Source of the DNA: Rhizomys pruinosus
Lineage: Eukaryota; Chordata; Mammalia; Rodentia; Spalacidae
Direction of reading: 5' to 3'
DNA length: 64,000 nt
Assembly (NCBI GenBank): GCA_009823505.1
Contig: VZQC01006589.1
Span: forward strand, 8,242,330 to 8,306,329
Below the pieces are notes generated by a model. The model was not told the DNA's origin. It searched no databases and was given only the letters and a program-made list of their open reading frames with translations. A program made the translations under genes and the position numbers. This document shows, one piece after another, positions 35,742-46,197 of the stretch; the stretch's first letter is position 1; every line of letters begins with the position of its first letter.

Positions 35742-36019
35742 ACTCTTTCTTCTATAAGTTTCCTTAGTTACAGTGTTTTATTGCAGCAACAGAAAAGTAA
35801 CTAATACAAAGTCCCAGGTCAATGACCCTTCACAGGCATCAATGCTTACCTGCACTGCTTGTGACCTTGCACAAGTCGCCCAAGCCATGTGCCTTTGTTT
35901 TTCAAATAGGGGCATTTTGGTAATACTAATTCAGAGAGTTGTTATGAGAATTAAATTAACACATACAAAGCATTAAGAAAGTGACTTAAGGTGGCTGTGC
36001 AGAGCTGCATCATGGGCCA
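35742..36019 (+). repeat. 278-bp direct duplication, first copy
   Basis: Begins with the terminal part of an MT-type LTR (CTTCTATAAGTTTCCTTAG) without the LTR body, runs through a MIR, and ends at CATCATGGGCCA before an N. The second true copy is 37240-37517, with about five differences. Confidence 0.9.
35850..35992 (+). mobile_element. MIR SINE
   Basis: CTGCTTGTGACCTTGCACAA, GTTGTTATGAGAATTAAATT and ACAAAGCATTAAGAAAGTG follow the MIR consensus order. Copies of it also lie in 36027-36169 and near 37350-37490. Confidence 0.75.
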
Positions 36020-36020
36020 N
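36020..36020. other. Single N at an unmerged contig overlap
   Basis: The 176 bp before the N (35844-36019) and the 176 bp after it (36021-36196) are identical. This is the pattern left when two overlapping contig ends are joined instead of merged. Confidence 0.9.
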
Positions 36021-36196
36021 GCTTACCTGCACTGCTTGTGACCTTGCACAAGTCGCCCAAGCCATGTGCCTTTGTTTTTCAAATAGGGGCATTTTGGTAA
36101 TACTAATTCAGAGAGTTGTTATGAGAATTAAATTAACACATACAAAGCATTAAGAAAGTGACTTAAGGTGGCTGTGCAGAGCTGCATCATGGGCCA
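36021..36196 (+). repeat. Probable artefactual copy of 35844-36019
   Basis: Exact 176-bp repeat across a single N, probably not present in the genome. Confidence 0.85.
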
Positions 36197-36946
36197 AGTT
36201 GTCAAGAAAACCCAGGAGGGATGTGTTGCTACTGAACTTGGTTTCCACCCTAGTGAAGCATTTCTCTTGCATGTTGAGGGTGCTCCTCCAACTACACTGC
36301 ATTTTCTTCTTTCTTTCCTCAGCGATGGGGATTTGGGGATAGACAGCCACTGCCAGTGCTGATTCCCACACAGCAATTGCTCCTGTGCTCTAACCAGCCT
36401 CTGTGGCAGGCAGCATGAAGGAATCAATAGTACCCAGACCCTTCCTGGCTAGTAGCATTCAGCCTTTATTGGGGTCTCAGTGCAGTCTGAAATGAGCATC
36501 GCTCAAGAGGCTCCAGGGTCTGAATGGAGGCAAGGCCTGGGATCCGGTGCCCATGTCCATAAAAGGACACCTGGAGAGGTGTTGGCATGTCCCTGTAGTG
36601 GTGCAGCTGGCAAGAGGCTCTGGTGGGTCAGCAGCAGATCTTGTGCTGGCCAAGGACAGGTGCTGAACTCAAGTTTCCTGGAAACTCTGGATAGCAACAC
36701 TCTTTTGGTGCAATGAGAGACCCTGGTCTACTGGCTTAGCCTGGTTTCTAACCCAGCCACAAAATCTGCTGTCTTCTTTCCCATAGCACCTTGTCTCACT
36801 TCTTCCATGAGCCCAGCTTAGGATGTTGCCCCTTGCACAACCTGACTTCCAGACTAGGTGTCCAGGCCACCTCCTGAGTGCAGTCTGTACCTCCTCGTGT
36901 CATCTTCTTTGCTCCCACCTCCAGCTCAGCCTGTGGCCTTCTTTCT

Positions 36947-37306
36947 TGTCATGCTTTCAATGAGAATGCCCCACATAGGCTCCAAGTATTTGGAGGTTTT
37001 TGTCCCCAGTTGGCCGTGTTGTTTTGGGAGGTTTTAGGAGGTGCAGCCTTGCTGGATGAAGCGGTCACTGAGGACAGGCTTTGAGAGTTCTTAAGCCTTG
37101 TCAGATTTCTAGTCTCTCTCTGCTTCCTGTTCCTGCTTGAAGGTGTGATCCATTGTGCCCTTTTGCTCCTGTCCACTCTATCACCATGCCTTCCCTGCCT
37201 TTATGGATTCTAACCTTCTGGAACCTTAAATTGCAATAAACTCTTTCTTCTATAAGTTTCCTTAGTCACAGTGTTTTATTGCAGCAACAGAAAAGTAACT
37301 AATACA
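36947..37306 (+). mobile_element. MT-type ERVL-MaLR LTR
   Basis: TTTCAATGAGAATGCCCCAC, CCCAGTTGGCCGTGTTG, a CAATAAACTC polyadenylation site and the end CAGAAAAGTAACTAATACA give the full order of an MT-type LTR. No 5-bp TSD is visible, and the 3' end belongs to the duplicated block. Confidence 0.85.
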
Positions 37307-37517
37307 AAGTCCCAGGTCAATGACCCCTCACAGGCATCAATGCTTACCTGCACTGCTTGTGACCTTGCACAAGTTACCTAAGCCATGTGCCTTTGTTTTT
37401 CAAATAGGGGCATTTTGGTAATACTAATTCAGAGAGTTGTTATGAGAATTAAATTAACACATACAAAGCATTAAGAAAGTGACTTAAGGTGGCTGTGCAG
37501 AGCTGCATCATGGGCCA
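37240..37517 (+). repeat. 278-bp direct duplication, second copy
   Basis: Here the LTR terminal part is attached to a full LTR, so this looks like the source copy. It differs from 35742-36019 at about five positions. Confidence 0.88.
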
Positions 37518-37910
37518 GAAAGAGTTGCCCAGGATGGACCTAAGACATAAGTCTTGCCTGTATCTCTATAATTCATGTCTGTCAGGCCATGGTCTGGCCA
37601 CGGTGTCTGCAAAAGAATTATTCTGCAACCTGCCAACCCAGGGCTACCCCACCCCAGCTGCAGACCTCCTTACCCACCAGCGCTCAGTGCTGCCCCGTAG
37701 TACCTGTTCCAGAGGAACTGAAACCACTTCTGTGCTGAATGATTCTTACTAAAGTGTCATAAGCTCAGGCTTTACTTTAAAGCCAAAGAGAGAGAAGAGG
37801 CGATGTTTGAGAGTATTCTTGGACAGCCTTTACTTAAACTCTACAGTCTGTGAACATACCAAGTTCAAGCTAGTTTTGTATCAAGATTAGCAATATGAAA
37901 TGGGTTTTCT

Positions 37911-37990
37911 GGGGTAAGAGGTGCAGCTCAGTGTTAGGGAGAGCACTTGCCTAGAATGACCAAGGCCCATGGTTCGATTCCCTCAGAAGA
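37911..37990 (+). mobile_element. ID-like tRNA-derived SINE
   Basis: GAGGTGCAGCTCAGTGTTAG (A-box-like) and CCATGGTTCGATTCCCTC (B-box-like), followed by A-rich sequence. Confidence 0.7.
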
Positions 37991-38272
37991 AATGAAACCA
38001 GCTTTCCAGGCTGTGGTATATTGATACTCTTCTGTTAAAAAATAAAATTTAAATAAATAAGTAAAAGCAAAGTAAGTGCCTTAGAGACAGGAAATGCTCA
38101 ATGTATGTCAGCTCTCCATATTGTGTTGTGTAAGCTTTGGCTTCAGCCAATGTTGTAGTGACTTAAGCATGTACTTCTTCCTCATACAACATGGCAAGCC
38201 CTCATGCCCAACCTAGTGATGCCATGAGTACCCAGGTCTATTCACAACTTCCTTTTACCAACACTGTAACTT

Positions 38273-38491
38273 ATTTCTTATTTATTTTCATATGTGTATG
38301 AATGTACTGTCTGCATGTAGGTTGGTGCACCCATGTCATACAGTGCCGCAGAATTCAGAAGAGGGTGTCAGATTCCCTTGGAACTGGAGTTAAAGATGGT
38401 TCTCAGCCACCATGTGGGTGCTGGGGATAGAACCCAGGTCCACTGCAAGAGCAGTCGGCGCTCTTAACCGCTAGGCCATCTCTCCAGCTCC
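38273..38491 (-). mobile_element. B2 SINE, antisense, single-motif type
   Basis: Ends with CCATCTCTCCAGCTCC; body CTTGGAACTGGAGTTAAAGA. Confidence 0.93.
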
Positions 38492-38514
38492 TGTATTTCT
38501 TAGTATAGCATTAT

Positions 38515-38880
38515 GACTGGCATAGGAAACGCCCCTCCCCCACCCCTGTCAAGCCCATATATTAAAATCTTGATCCCCAGGCAGTATCACTGTGTGGCAG
38601 GGCTAGGAACCAGGAGCGAGGGCCTGGCTAGAGGAGGTAAGACTTACCCTTCGGGGTTAGGTCTTGCCCTGGTCCTCTCCTGTCTGCTTCCTGTTAGTCA
38701 TGAAGTGAGCTGCTTTTCTCAGCTACATTCCTTCCCATATAATATTCTGCCTCACCTCAAGCCCCAAACCTGGAGCCAGATGACCAGAGACTGAAATCTC
38801 TGAACCTGTGAGCCAAAATCAATATTTTTCCATCTTTAAATTATTTCTCTTAGGTATCTGACATAAGGGCAAAAGACTGA
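38515..38880 (+). mobile_element. MaLR-type LTR, degraded
   Basis: CATATATTAAAATCTTGATC, CCTGTGAGCCAAAATCAATA and TTTCTCTTAGGTATCTGACA resemble mammalian MaLR LTR segments in the right order. Confidence 0.55.
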
Positions 38881-39582
38881 CATATTAAAAACACCAATGG
38901 TACATAAAACTAGAGCAAACTCCCATGTGCTCAGCTTTAACAATAGTTACCTCATGACAAGCTTCATTTCCTCAATACCCCAACCCATTCTCTAACCTCC
39001 TGCCTTGAAGTATAAGTAGCAGAGTAGAAAATACCTTACAGAGTGCCCTTCTCTCCTGGAGGAAGTTTTTAGCAAACAAATCCTACATGTGGAGGAAAGA
39101 TACCTGACTTAAGTCTCTTTCATGCCAGCAGAGGCCAACCTTCTGGGTTAAGGATTCTTCCAATGTGAACTTGAACTTTGTCCCACTGCCCTCCTACACA
39201 GCCAGCTAATCCCAGTTATGTTTGGGGAGGCATGTGCTTAAGTTGCTGTCACCCAATCTTTACAAAATGGTGGATGAAAGTCTTCAAGAATGACTTCATA
39301 GTTGGGTAAAACTTATTTATTAGCATGAATACTCTGTCTTGAGTCACTGGCATCCCAGGATGCAGGCAGCCATCTTGTCAGATCACTAGCACTGTGCCTC
39401 ACGTTTTGTCACTTGGGAATTCTAATTGCCAACGATGATGGATTTTTATAACACTAAATACTAATTGGTTCTAATTAGAGATTATTAGCCAGTTTAAAAT
39501 TGAACTTTCAAGAACAGGCTTACGAATAAAAATATATGAGAGATAATGCATTTTCTTAAAGTTTTTGAATGAATTCTTTTAA

Positions 39583-39805
39583 AAATATTTTATCGTTTTT
39601 ATTTTATGTGCATGCATATAGTGCCTACATATATGTAAGTGCATCTGTGTCATGCAATGCCCATGGAGGGCAGAAGAAGACATTGAATCCCATGGAACTG
39701 GAGTTAAGAGCAGTTATTAGCTGCTATATAGGCAGTGGGAATTGGACCTGGGTCCTCTGCAAGAGCAGTCAGTGCTCTTAACAGCTGAGCCATCTCTCCA
39801 GCCCT
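39583..39805 (-). mobile_element. B2 SINE, antisense
   Basis: Ends CCATCTCTCCAGCCC; AT-rich complement of the tail at the low end. Confidence 0.92.
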
Positions 39806-40324
39806 TGAAGGAATATTCTTACAGCTCATTAAACAAGAAGATTTAGTTGGAGGAGATTGTGTTTAGATTCAAAATGTGGGGTTTAGGAAAAACTAGTCTG
39901 TCAGTGTCATTGTATCAGGCCATTTCACCAAAAACTGACTTAGTACCTGCTAGCTACAGAGAGAGTACACGTGTTGTGGCTGTTCTTTCTGATGCTGTGG
40001 GAAGGATGTCATCAACACTGAAGTCAGGGCATCTCAACATAGCTTTCCAGACTCATTGCCAGTTAACTGGCAGTGGTACTGTCATATCGTGGTATCTGGA
40101 AGTGTTTTATTTGGCAAGGGGACATTAAGATATGGAGTTTTAAGTCATGGGGACAAGTCATAATTCACCTCAGGCCCAAAGTTGTCACACTTTTCCAAAG
40201 ACATTCTTATCCTACAAACACATCCTTCCAAGAACTGCATGGCATTTTTCAGGCTGAAAATAAAAGCGGCAGAGAATCCACATCAGTAATGATTTCTTAA
40301 AAAATATTACAAATCCAAATTTCA

Positions 40325-40330
<6 letters not shown>

Positions 40331-40355
<25 letters not shown>

Positions 40356-40505
40356 GGTCTTTTTGAGACAGGGTCTCCCTATAGCTCTGGCTGTCTGGCT
40401 GTGCTGGAACTCACTGTGAGACCAGGCTGGCCTTGAACTCACAAAGATCCACCTGCCTCTGTTTCCCAAGTGCTAGGATTAAAGGTGTGCGCCACCATGC
40501 CTGGC
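40331..40505 (-). mobile_element. B1 SINE, antisense
   Basis: Poly(T), GGTCTTTTTGAGACAGGGTC, a small internal repeat of GTCTGGCTG, and the end GCCACCATGCCTGGC. Confidence 0.95.
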
Positions 40506-40639
40506 TCTTCTTTATTCTTTCTGTATTTTATGAAAGTGCCAATCCTTTGCAACCATGTAAGGATCTGCCTTGGCTACTTCTAGATGTCACAATTCTTGCA
40601 TAAATAGTATAAGTGATATTTGCAAAAACAATATAAATT

Positions 40640-40800
40640 TGAGATGGGTGTGCTGTTGCATGCCCGAAATCCCAACACTCAGGAGGCCTAGGTCAAAGAT
40701 TGCTGGACATTTGAGGCCAGCCTTGGTTAAACAGTGAGTTTGAGGCCAAACTGAACTATGTAGTAAGAACCTACTTCAAAACTGAAACAAAAATTTAAAT
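40640..40800 (+). mobile_element. B4/PB1-like SINE, diverged
   Basis: CACTCAGGAGGCCTAGGTC and TTGAGGCCAGCCTTGGTTAA follow an old 7SL-type head, with an A-rich end. Confidence 0.6.
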
Positions 40801-40816
40801 TAAAAAAATGGAATGA

Positions 40817-40965
40817 GCTCGGTATGGTGGCACATGCCTTTAATCCCAGCACTGGGGAGGCAGAGGCGGGTGGATCCCTGTGAGTTCAAGGCCAGGCTGG
40901 TCTACAGAGCAAGATCCGGGGCAGCTGGGACTAAAGGGAGACCCTGTCTCAAAAATAAAAAAAAT
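40817..40965 (+). mobile_element. B1 SINE
   Basis: GCTCGGTATGGTGGCACATG head, tail AAAAATAAAAAAAATGG; flanks AAAATGGAATGAG and AAAATGGTATGAA. Confidence 0.95.
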
Positions 40966-41203
40966 GGTATGAATTTAGATTTAAAAACACTCTAAAGCAC
41001 TGGCTTTGACTGAATCCTGTTTGGTCAGGGAAGCTATTCAGCTGTTCTGCACCTCATTCCCTTTCCCTTTTGCTTTATATACTATTTAGGTTTCATGAGA
41101 AGCCAACACATGGAGAAAGTGCTCTGCACATAATCTTCTTTTAGGTTTTATTGAAGTTCAGATGCTTCCACTAGCTTCATGCAAGGACATTAGTATTGGT
41201 AAA

Positions 41204-41662
41204 TGTGGCGGTTTGAATGAGTGTCCCCCATAGGCTTTAAGTATTCAGACATTTTGTCTCCAGTTGGTGGCACTGTTCTTGGAGGTCTTAGAAGGTGTGG
41301 CCGTGCTGGAGGAAGTACGTCATTGGGGCAGGCTTAGTGAGTTTAACAAGCCTTGCCGTCTCCAGTCTCTCTCTCTCTCTCTCTCTCTGCTTCCTGTGCT
41401 CATTGTGAGATGTGACCCTCGGCTTGTTGCTCCAGCCCCGGCCACCATGCTTCCCACCACAATGGACTCTGATTCCCTGGAACCATCAATCATAAGCTCA
41501 AATAAACTCTTCCTTTTATAAGTTCCTTTGCTCATGGTGGATTTATCACAGCAACAGAAAAGTGACTAATACAATCAATTGTAAGCTCAAATAAACTCTT
41601 CCTTTCATAAGTTCCCTTGCTCATGGTGGTTTTATCACAGCAACAGAAAAGTGGCTAATACA
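41204..41662 (+). mobile_element. MT-type ERVL-MaLR LTR with duplicated 3' end
   Basis: A full LTR from TGTGGCGGTTTGAATGAG to the terminal AATACA. The last 89 bp (41485-41573) are repeated in tandem (41574-41662, six differences). A 5-bp TSD GTAAA (41199-41203 and 41663-41667) encloses the LTR plus the extra copy. Both copies carry AATAAA. Confidence 0.93.
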
Positions 41663-41689
41663 GTAAAGTAGTAGGTTTATTTATGAATT

Positions 41690-42000
41690 AACTTTTAAAT
41701 TTAAATTAAGTTTATTTTTAACAGACACAAAACACTGTACATATTAATGGTAACACATTAATGTTTCAATACACTGTGTGATGTTTAGATCTGGTTAAAC
41801 ATCTCTGTCTCTTCAAACATTTTGCCATCTTTCTATACTGAAAACATTGTAAGTTCTTTACTCTAGCATTTTGAAATGCACGGATGTTATTGTTATCTAG
41901 AGTCACCAACTGGCAACCACATACCAGACTTTCTTACTCTTCTCCAACTTTAACTTAGTTTCTTTCCTGTGATCAACCATTCCCCATGCACTAGGTCTTA
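41690..42000 (-). mobile_element. Old L1M 3' end, antisense
   Basis: ACATATTAATGGTAACACAT, TTTGAAATGCACGGATGTTA and GTCACCAACTGGCAACCACA match the antisense end of ancient L1. Confidence 0.6.
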
Positions 42001-42016
42001 AAATTATAGCATTCTT

Positions 42017-42173
42017 TTTTATTTTTTTTGGTCTTTTTGAGACAGGGTCTCCCTGTAGCCCCAGCTGATCTAGAACTCACTCTGTAGACCAGGATGGCCT
42101 TGAACTCAGAGAGATCCGCCTGCCTCTGCCTCCCAAGTGCTAGGATTAAAGGTGTGCGCCACCACTCCCGGCA
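42017..42173 (-). mobile_element. B1 SINE, antisense
   Basis: Full antisense B1 ending GCGCCACCACTCCCGGC. Confidence 0.95.
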
Positions 42174-42209
42174 AAATCACTATTTCTGTTCATGTGAATT
42201 TCATACATT

Positions 42210-42332
42210 TTTTGTTTTTGTTTTTGTTTTTTGGTCTTTTTGAGACAGGGTCTCCCTGTAGCTCCAGCTGTCCTGGAACTCGCTATGTAGACCAAGTTGG
42301 CCTTGAACTCACAAAGATCTGCCTGCTTCTAC
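42210..42332 (-). mobile_element. B1 SINE, antisense, lacking its head
   Basis: A (GTTTTT)n start, then GAGACAGGGTCTCCCTGTAG, up to AGATCTGCCTGCTTCT, where the usual head is missing. Confidence 0.9.
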
Positions 42333-42347
42333 ATTACAGCATTCTTA

Positions 42348-42506
42348 GGGCTGGAGAGATGCCTCAGTGGTTAAGAGCACTGGCTGCTCTTCCAGAGGCC
42401 CTGGGTTCCATTCCCAGCACCAGTGTGGTGGTTAACAACTGTCCATCACTAAAGTTACAGGGGACTCAATGCCATCTCCTAACCTCTGCAGGCATTGTAC
42501 ATATAG

Positions 42507-42512
<6 letters not shown>
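42348..42512 (+). mobile_element. B2 SINE ending in a (TA)n
   Basis: GGGCTGGAGAGATGCCTCAG head; the tail is replaced by a (TA)n run at 42513-42544. Confidence 0.9.

Positions 42513-42544
<32 letters not shown>
42513..42544. repeat. (TA)n microsatellite
   Basis: About 16 TA units. Confidence 0.95.
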
Positions 42545-42547
<3 letters not shown>

Positions 42548-42880
42548 ACATTCTCTCATTAAGTCATGAGTCTTAATTTCTAGTAATTGTATTACGGACG
42601 AAGTTAACCATGTTAAAGAAGGTATTTTCTTGAAGAAAACAGAGACCACGTTTACATAGAGAGTAGCAAAATAGGCTGAAAAAACTGATAGCTTCAGACA
42701 GGCCATTTGGGAATTTTATTTCTATCAATATTTCAAAACTCTCAATCACACTTTTGTTGAAAGGGACCACACAAGCTGTTATGAGGTTTATAGCAGAACT
42801 ACCTTTCAAAAACACATATGGACAGACCCACAGGGTACAAGTCTTTCTGGAACAGCTTTATTAGATCAAGTGAAATCTGT

Positions 42881-42976
42881 AGCCACACTTGGCCTGGAAC
42901 TAACTGTGTAGATCAAGTAGCTTCAGTCTCACAGAGATCTTCATGTATCTGCCCCCTGAGTGCATGGCTTGAGTAA
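42881..42976 (-). mobile_element. Old B1 fragment, antisense
   Basis: TTGGCCTGGAACTAACTGTG and TCACAGAGATCTTCATGTAT are diverged antisense B1. Confidence 0.65.
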
Positions 42977-43040
42977 AATCTTTTAAATCACCATGTTAAA
43001 AAACTTCTTATTTCTGTTTTATCTCTAATAGATAAATCTG

Positions 43041-43171
43041 GTGCTGGCCATGGTGGCAGTGCATGCCTTGACCCCAGCACTTGGGAGGCAGAAACAGGCA
43101 GATCTCTGTGAGTTCAAGGCCAGCGGGGGCTATAAGAAGACCCTGACAAAAAAAAAAAAAAAAAAAAAAAG
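43041..43171 (+). mobile_element. B1 SINE
   Basis: GTGCTGGCCATGGTGGCAGT head, internal deletion, then a pure A run at 43148-43171. Confidence 0.9.
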
Positions 43172-43345
43172 ACAAAAACAATCTGGCAAATAATTTCTAG
43201 TTTAAGAACAAAATGGTCAAATTATAATTACTGAGGAGCACTGAAATTCTAAAATTCGAGGAATTTAGAAATGGTTTAGCCACGGTTGAAGAAGAACCAT
43301 AACATAACATTATGAAATACCAGGAGGATTTGGCTGTTGTTTTCG

Positions 43346-43358
<13 letters not shown>

Positions 43359-43376
<18 letters not shown>

Positions 43377-43524
43377 TTTTTGGTCTTTTCAAGACGGGGT
43401 CTCCCTGTAGCCCCAGCTGTCCTGGAACTCACTCTGTAGACCAGGCTGGCCTTGAACCCACAAAGATCCACCTACCTCTGCCTCCCAAGTGCTAGGATTA
43501 AAGGTGTGCGCCACCATGCCCAGC
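43359..43524 (-). mobile_element. B1 SINE, antisense, next to a Pcsk2 exon
   Basis: Poly(T), GGTCTTTTCAAGACGGGGTC, ending GCCACCATGCCCAGC. It lies 88 bp from the coding exon at 43613-43689, on the donor side, and is sense to the gene. Confidence 0.95.
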
Positions 43525-43612
43525 TTGCTGTTGGTTTTCAATCTGTAAACAAAACAATACAAAATAAAACCCCATAGGCTAACATTGAAGATGGCCACAA
43601 GGCTTGGCTTAC

Positions 43613-43689
43613 CTGTTAAACCAGTCATCTGTGTATCGAGGGTATGGATAGGGGTCATTACTGCTGAAGTCATAACTTGCCTCTGCGTT
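43613..43689 (-). CDS. Pcsk2: Pcsk2 internal coding exon (residues about 182-206, before the catalytic His)
   Basis: This 77-bp exon encodes 25 full codons starting NAEASYDFSSND and ending YTDDWFN, plus two bases (AG) of a split serine codon. On the minus strand it is preceded by an acceptor ending TGTTTTTCAG and followed by the donor GTAAGC. It starts in phase 0 and ends in phase 2. The segment lies between the catalytic Asp and catalytic His of the subtilisin-like domain; the NDPYPYPRYTDDWFN run is characteristic of PC2 rather than furin or PC1. Residue numbers assume the usual PC2 numbering with the catalytic His at 208. There is no frameshift or stop. An antisense B1 ends 88 bp below the exon, on the donor side. 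Confidence 0.96.
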
Positions 43690-45373
43690 CTGAAAAACAC
43701 AAAATAACCCAGTGTCAGCAAAGCTGGAATCATATAAGAGAGATGATGCTGTAATACACTGTCTTATACTTGTAACTCGTCCCTGGAGGGGTGTGGTAAC
43801 GTTCTACACAGGATCAGCTCTTGAACAATTGTGACAGAGAGGAAGTGTGTCCTCGAGCTTGCTAACATCCTTTTATACCCTTTCCAGGCTTCTCTCTCTC
43901 ATCTTATTTCAACTTCAAGGGTAGAAACCATGAGCTCTGTGTTCTCAGGTCTGTCTTCATTTCAAGTTGTGCCCCTGGTGTCTTTGAATACTTCACCTAG
44001 AATCCAGGGCATGTGGTAGGTTCCTTTATGCTTCCTTGCAGTAACAGCCAGAGTGTGCTAGTTCTCATGTTACAAGAGAGATCCCTTTAGAATTTAACTC
44101 TTGCTTTATGCTGAAGGCTTTATGCTGAAGGCTCCCCAGTGTTAATCTTCTGCCTGTGTTTCCAGCATTGTGTACAGTTAATTGACCTTATTCATTGTCC
44201 CTACAAATACCATGAAGAACCCAGTGTCCATCAGAGACCTTGCTAAGAATGGCAACACAGTGAAGGCAGCCCCCCCTCTTGCAGCTGAGCCCATAGTTGA
44301 AGGAACAAACATCAATCAATGGTTGAACAAATAAACACATAATGGTAAATCTTCATAATCATGACCTCTTATTGCCTGTAGTAGGCAGTTAGATGGGTCA
44401 GATTTTACATTATCCTGGACATCCCTTTTTCAATTGTCAGACATTTTTCACATAAATCAATTGTTTACTCACTTCAACAATCATTAAATGATTTTATCCA
44501 TATTTTTAATATTTAGGTCTTAATTGGTTTATGTTTTATTTTTGTCCATGATGGGAGAGAAGTACTCTCATTTGGTGAATAATCCACTCCTCCTTCGTTT
44601 CCTTCTCTGCCTGCCCAGGGAGGCTGGTCTGTGGAAGTTTTTTCTTCTGTCTTCTCCTTTTTGTTTTTGTGCTCTGCAAGAAAATCTCCCAGTGGCTTCT
44701 TGCTTCATGTTGGGTGAGGAATCTGAGTTAGATTTGCATTCTTGTCATGGTGTTCCTCGCCGTTTCAGAAATTGTGTGTGCTCCTTTATGAGGTAAAAAT
44801 ACTTTAGTTGTGACACACTCTAATTTGAAAATGTAATGTGTTGATGGCACAATGTTCATTGACCAGGAGTTAACTAATTCCACTTATTTTCATTTGGTTT
44901 CTTGGATGACTAAGCGCTTCCAGTCACCAGTGGTTGTAATGATCAGAACTGTAGGGCAGGCTGAGCATCCATAATCCAAAAATGTGAAACTTGTAATTCC
45001 AAAATGGGAAACATTTTCAGCACTGATGAGAGGTCCAAAGTGGAAGAAAATTCCACATCTGACCTCATGTGACAGGTTAAAATGCAGGTGTGCTAAGAAT
45101 ACTGTCCCCAATTACCTTATGATAAACGCTCAAGATATGTATGAAATATGTGACTGTCATGTAGACTGTGATTGCATTCCCAAGATACTTCATATGTATC
45201 TAAATATTCCCAAATTAAAAAAAGTCCAAAACACTTATGGTCCCATGCATTTCAGAAGAGGGGTACTCAGCTTGAATTAATCTATTTAAATAAGTGTACT
45301 TAGAGTCACCCTCAAACGTGACTCTTCGAGCTTTGTGTGTGTCTATGCTTTGTCTTTTCTAAGCCTTTATCTG

Positions 45374-46197
45374 TGATGGTTAGTCTTCACTGTCAATTTG
45401 AATGGGTTTAGAATCACTTAGGAGGAGCTGGACAGATGGCCCAAGCACTTAAGACCACTGGCTGCTTTTGCAGAGGACCCAGAATGGGTTTCCAGCATCC
45501 ATGTGGCAGTGAACAACCATCTCTAACTTCAGTTCCAGCACGCCCTCTTTTGGCCTCTCCAGACATTGCATACACGTGGAGCACTTACATACATGCAGGC
45601 AAACCACTTATACACATAAAATAAAAATAAATCAATCAAAAAGAGAAAAAATTAAAGAGAAAATTAAAGAGAAAAATTAAAGAAAAAATTAAAAAGAACC
45701 ACCTAGGAAACATACATTGTAGCCCATTTGCACTGAGAAAACAAAAACCTTGGTTTATCTGGGCTAACTGTGTGGCCTTAAATGTCCAAAAGGAAAGTAT
45801 AGCCAGAAATAAATAATCAATAAGGCCTGATAAATTGTACTTCAGGTATAAAACTCGAGATAAAAAGACAAAAAGCATTTCCAGAGAAGTTTAACAGAGG
45901 CAGGAAGACCCACCCCAGATAGGGGCAGCACTGTCCTACAGGCTGAGGGTTCTGGAATGGTTAACAAAGAAAAAGGAGAAAGCGGCTGAGAAACTGCATT
46001 CATCTCTCTCTGCTTTCTGACCGTGGGTGTCATAAGACCAGCTGCCTCATGATCCTGCTGTCACAACCAGAGCCACTTTTGTCACCTTCTCCACCAGGAT
46101 GGACTATGTGCTGAGTGTAAGGCAAAGCCAACACTTTCTTCTTTAAGCTCCTTTTGTCAGATATTTTGTCCCAGCAAAGAGAAAGATGCCGAGCACA
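45374..46197 (+). mobile_element. ORR1-type ERVL-MaLR LTR, split by a B2
   Basis: TGTGATGGTTAGTCTTCACT and TTAGAATCACTTAGGAG begin it. After the B2 it continues with ATTCATCTCTCTCTGCTTTC and TTTTGTCAGATATTTTGTCC. This order is that of ORR1. Confidence 0.75.
45424..45697 (+). mobile_element. B2 SINE with (AAATTAAAGAG)-like tail
   Basis: GAGCTGGACAGATGGCCCAA head. The tail grew into repeated AAATTAAAGAG-like units. Flanking GAATCACTTAGGA and GAACCACCTAGGA are a worn TSD. Confidence 0.9.

Larger units (their letters stand above)
14414..43612 (-). other. Pcsk2: Pcsk2 intron of 29.2 kb
   Basis: This complete intron lies between the NAEASYDF exon and the catalytic-His exon. LINE-1 sequence dominates it: an old plus-strand L1, antisense old L1 fragments and a near full-length minus-strand (sense) L1. 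I recognise nothing in 14414-15067, 19560-20110, 21960-22260, 22670-23515, 33000-33540, 33700-35190, 36200-36940, 37520-37905, 38880-39580 and 39806-40330, apart from a 27-bp tandem duplication at 33364-33417. Confidence 0.9.
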
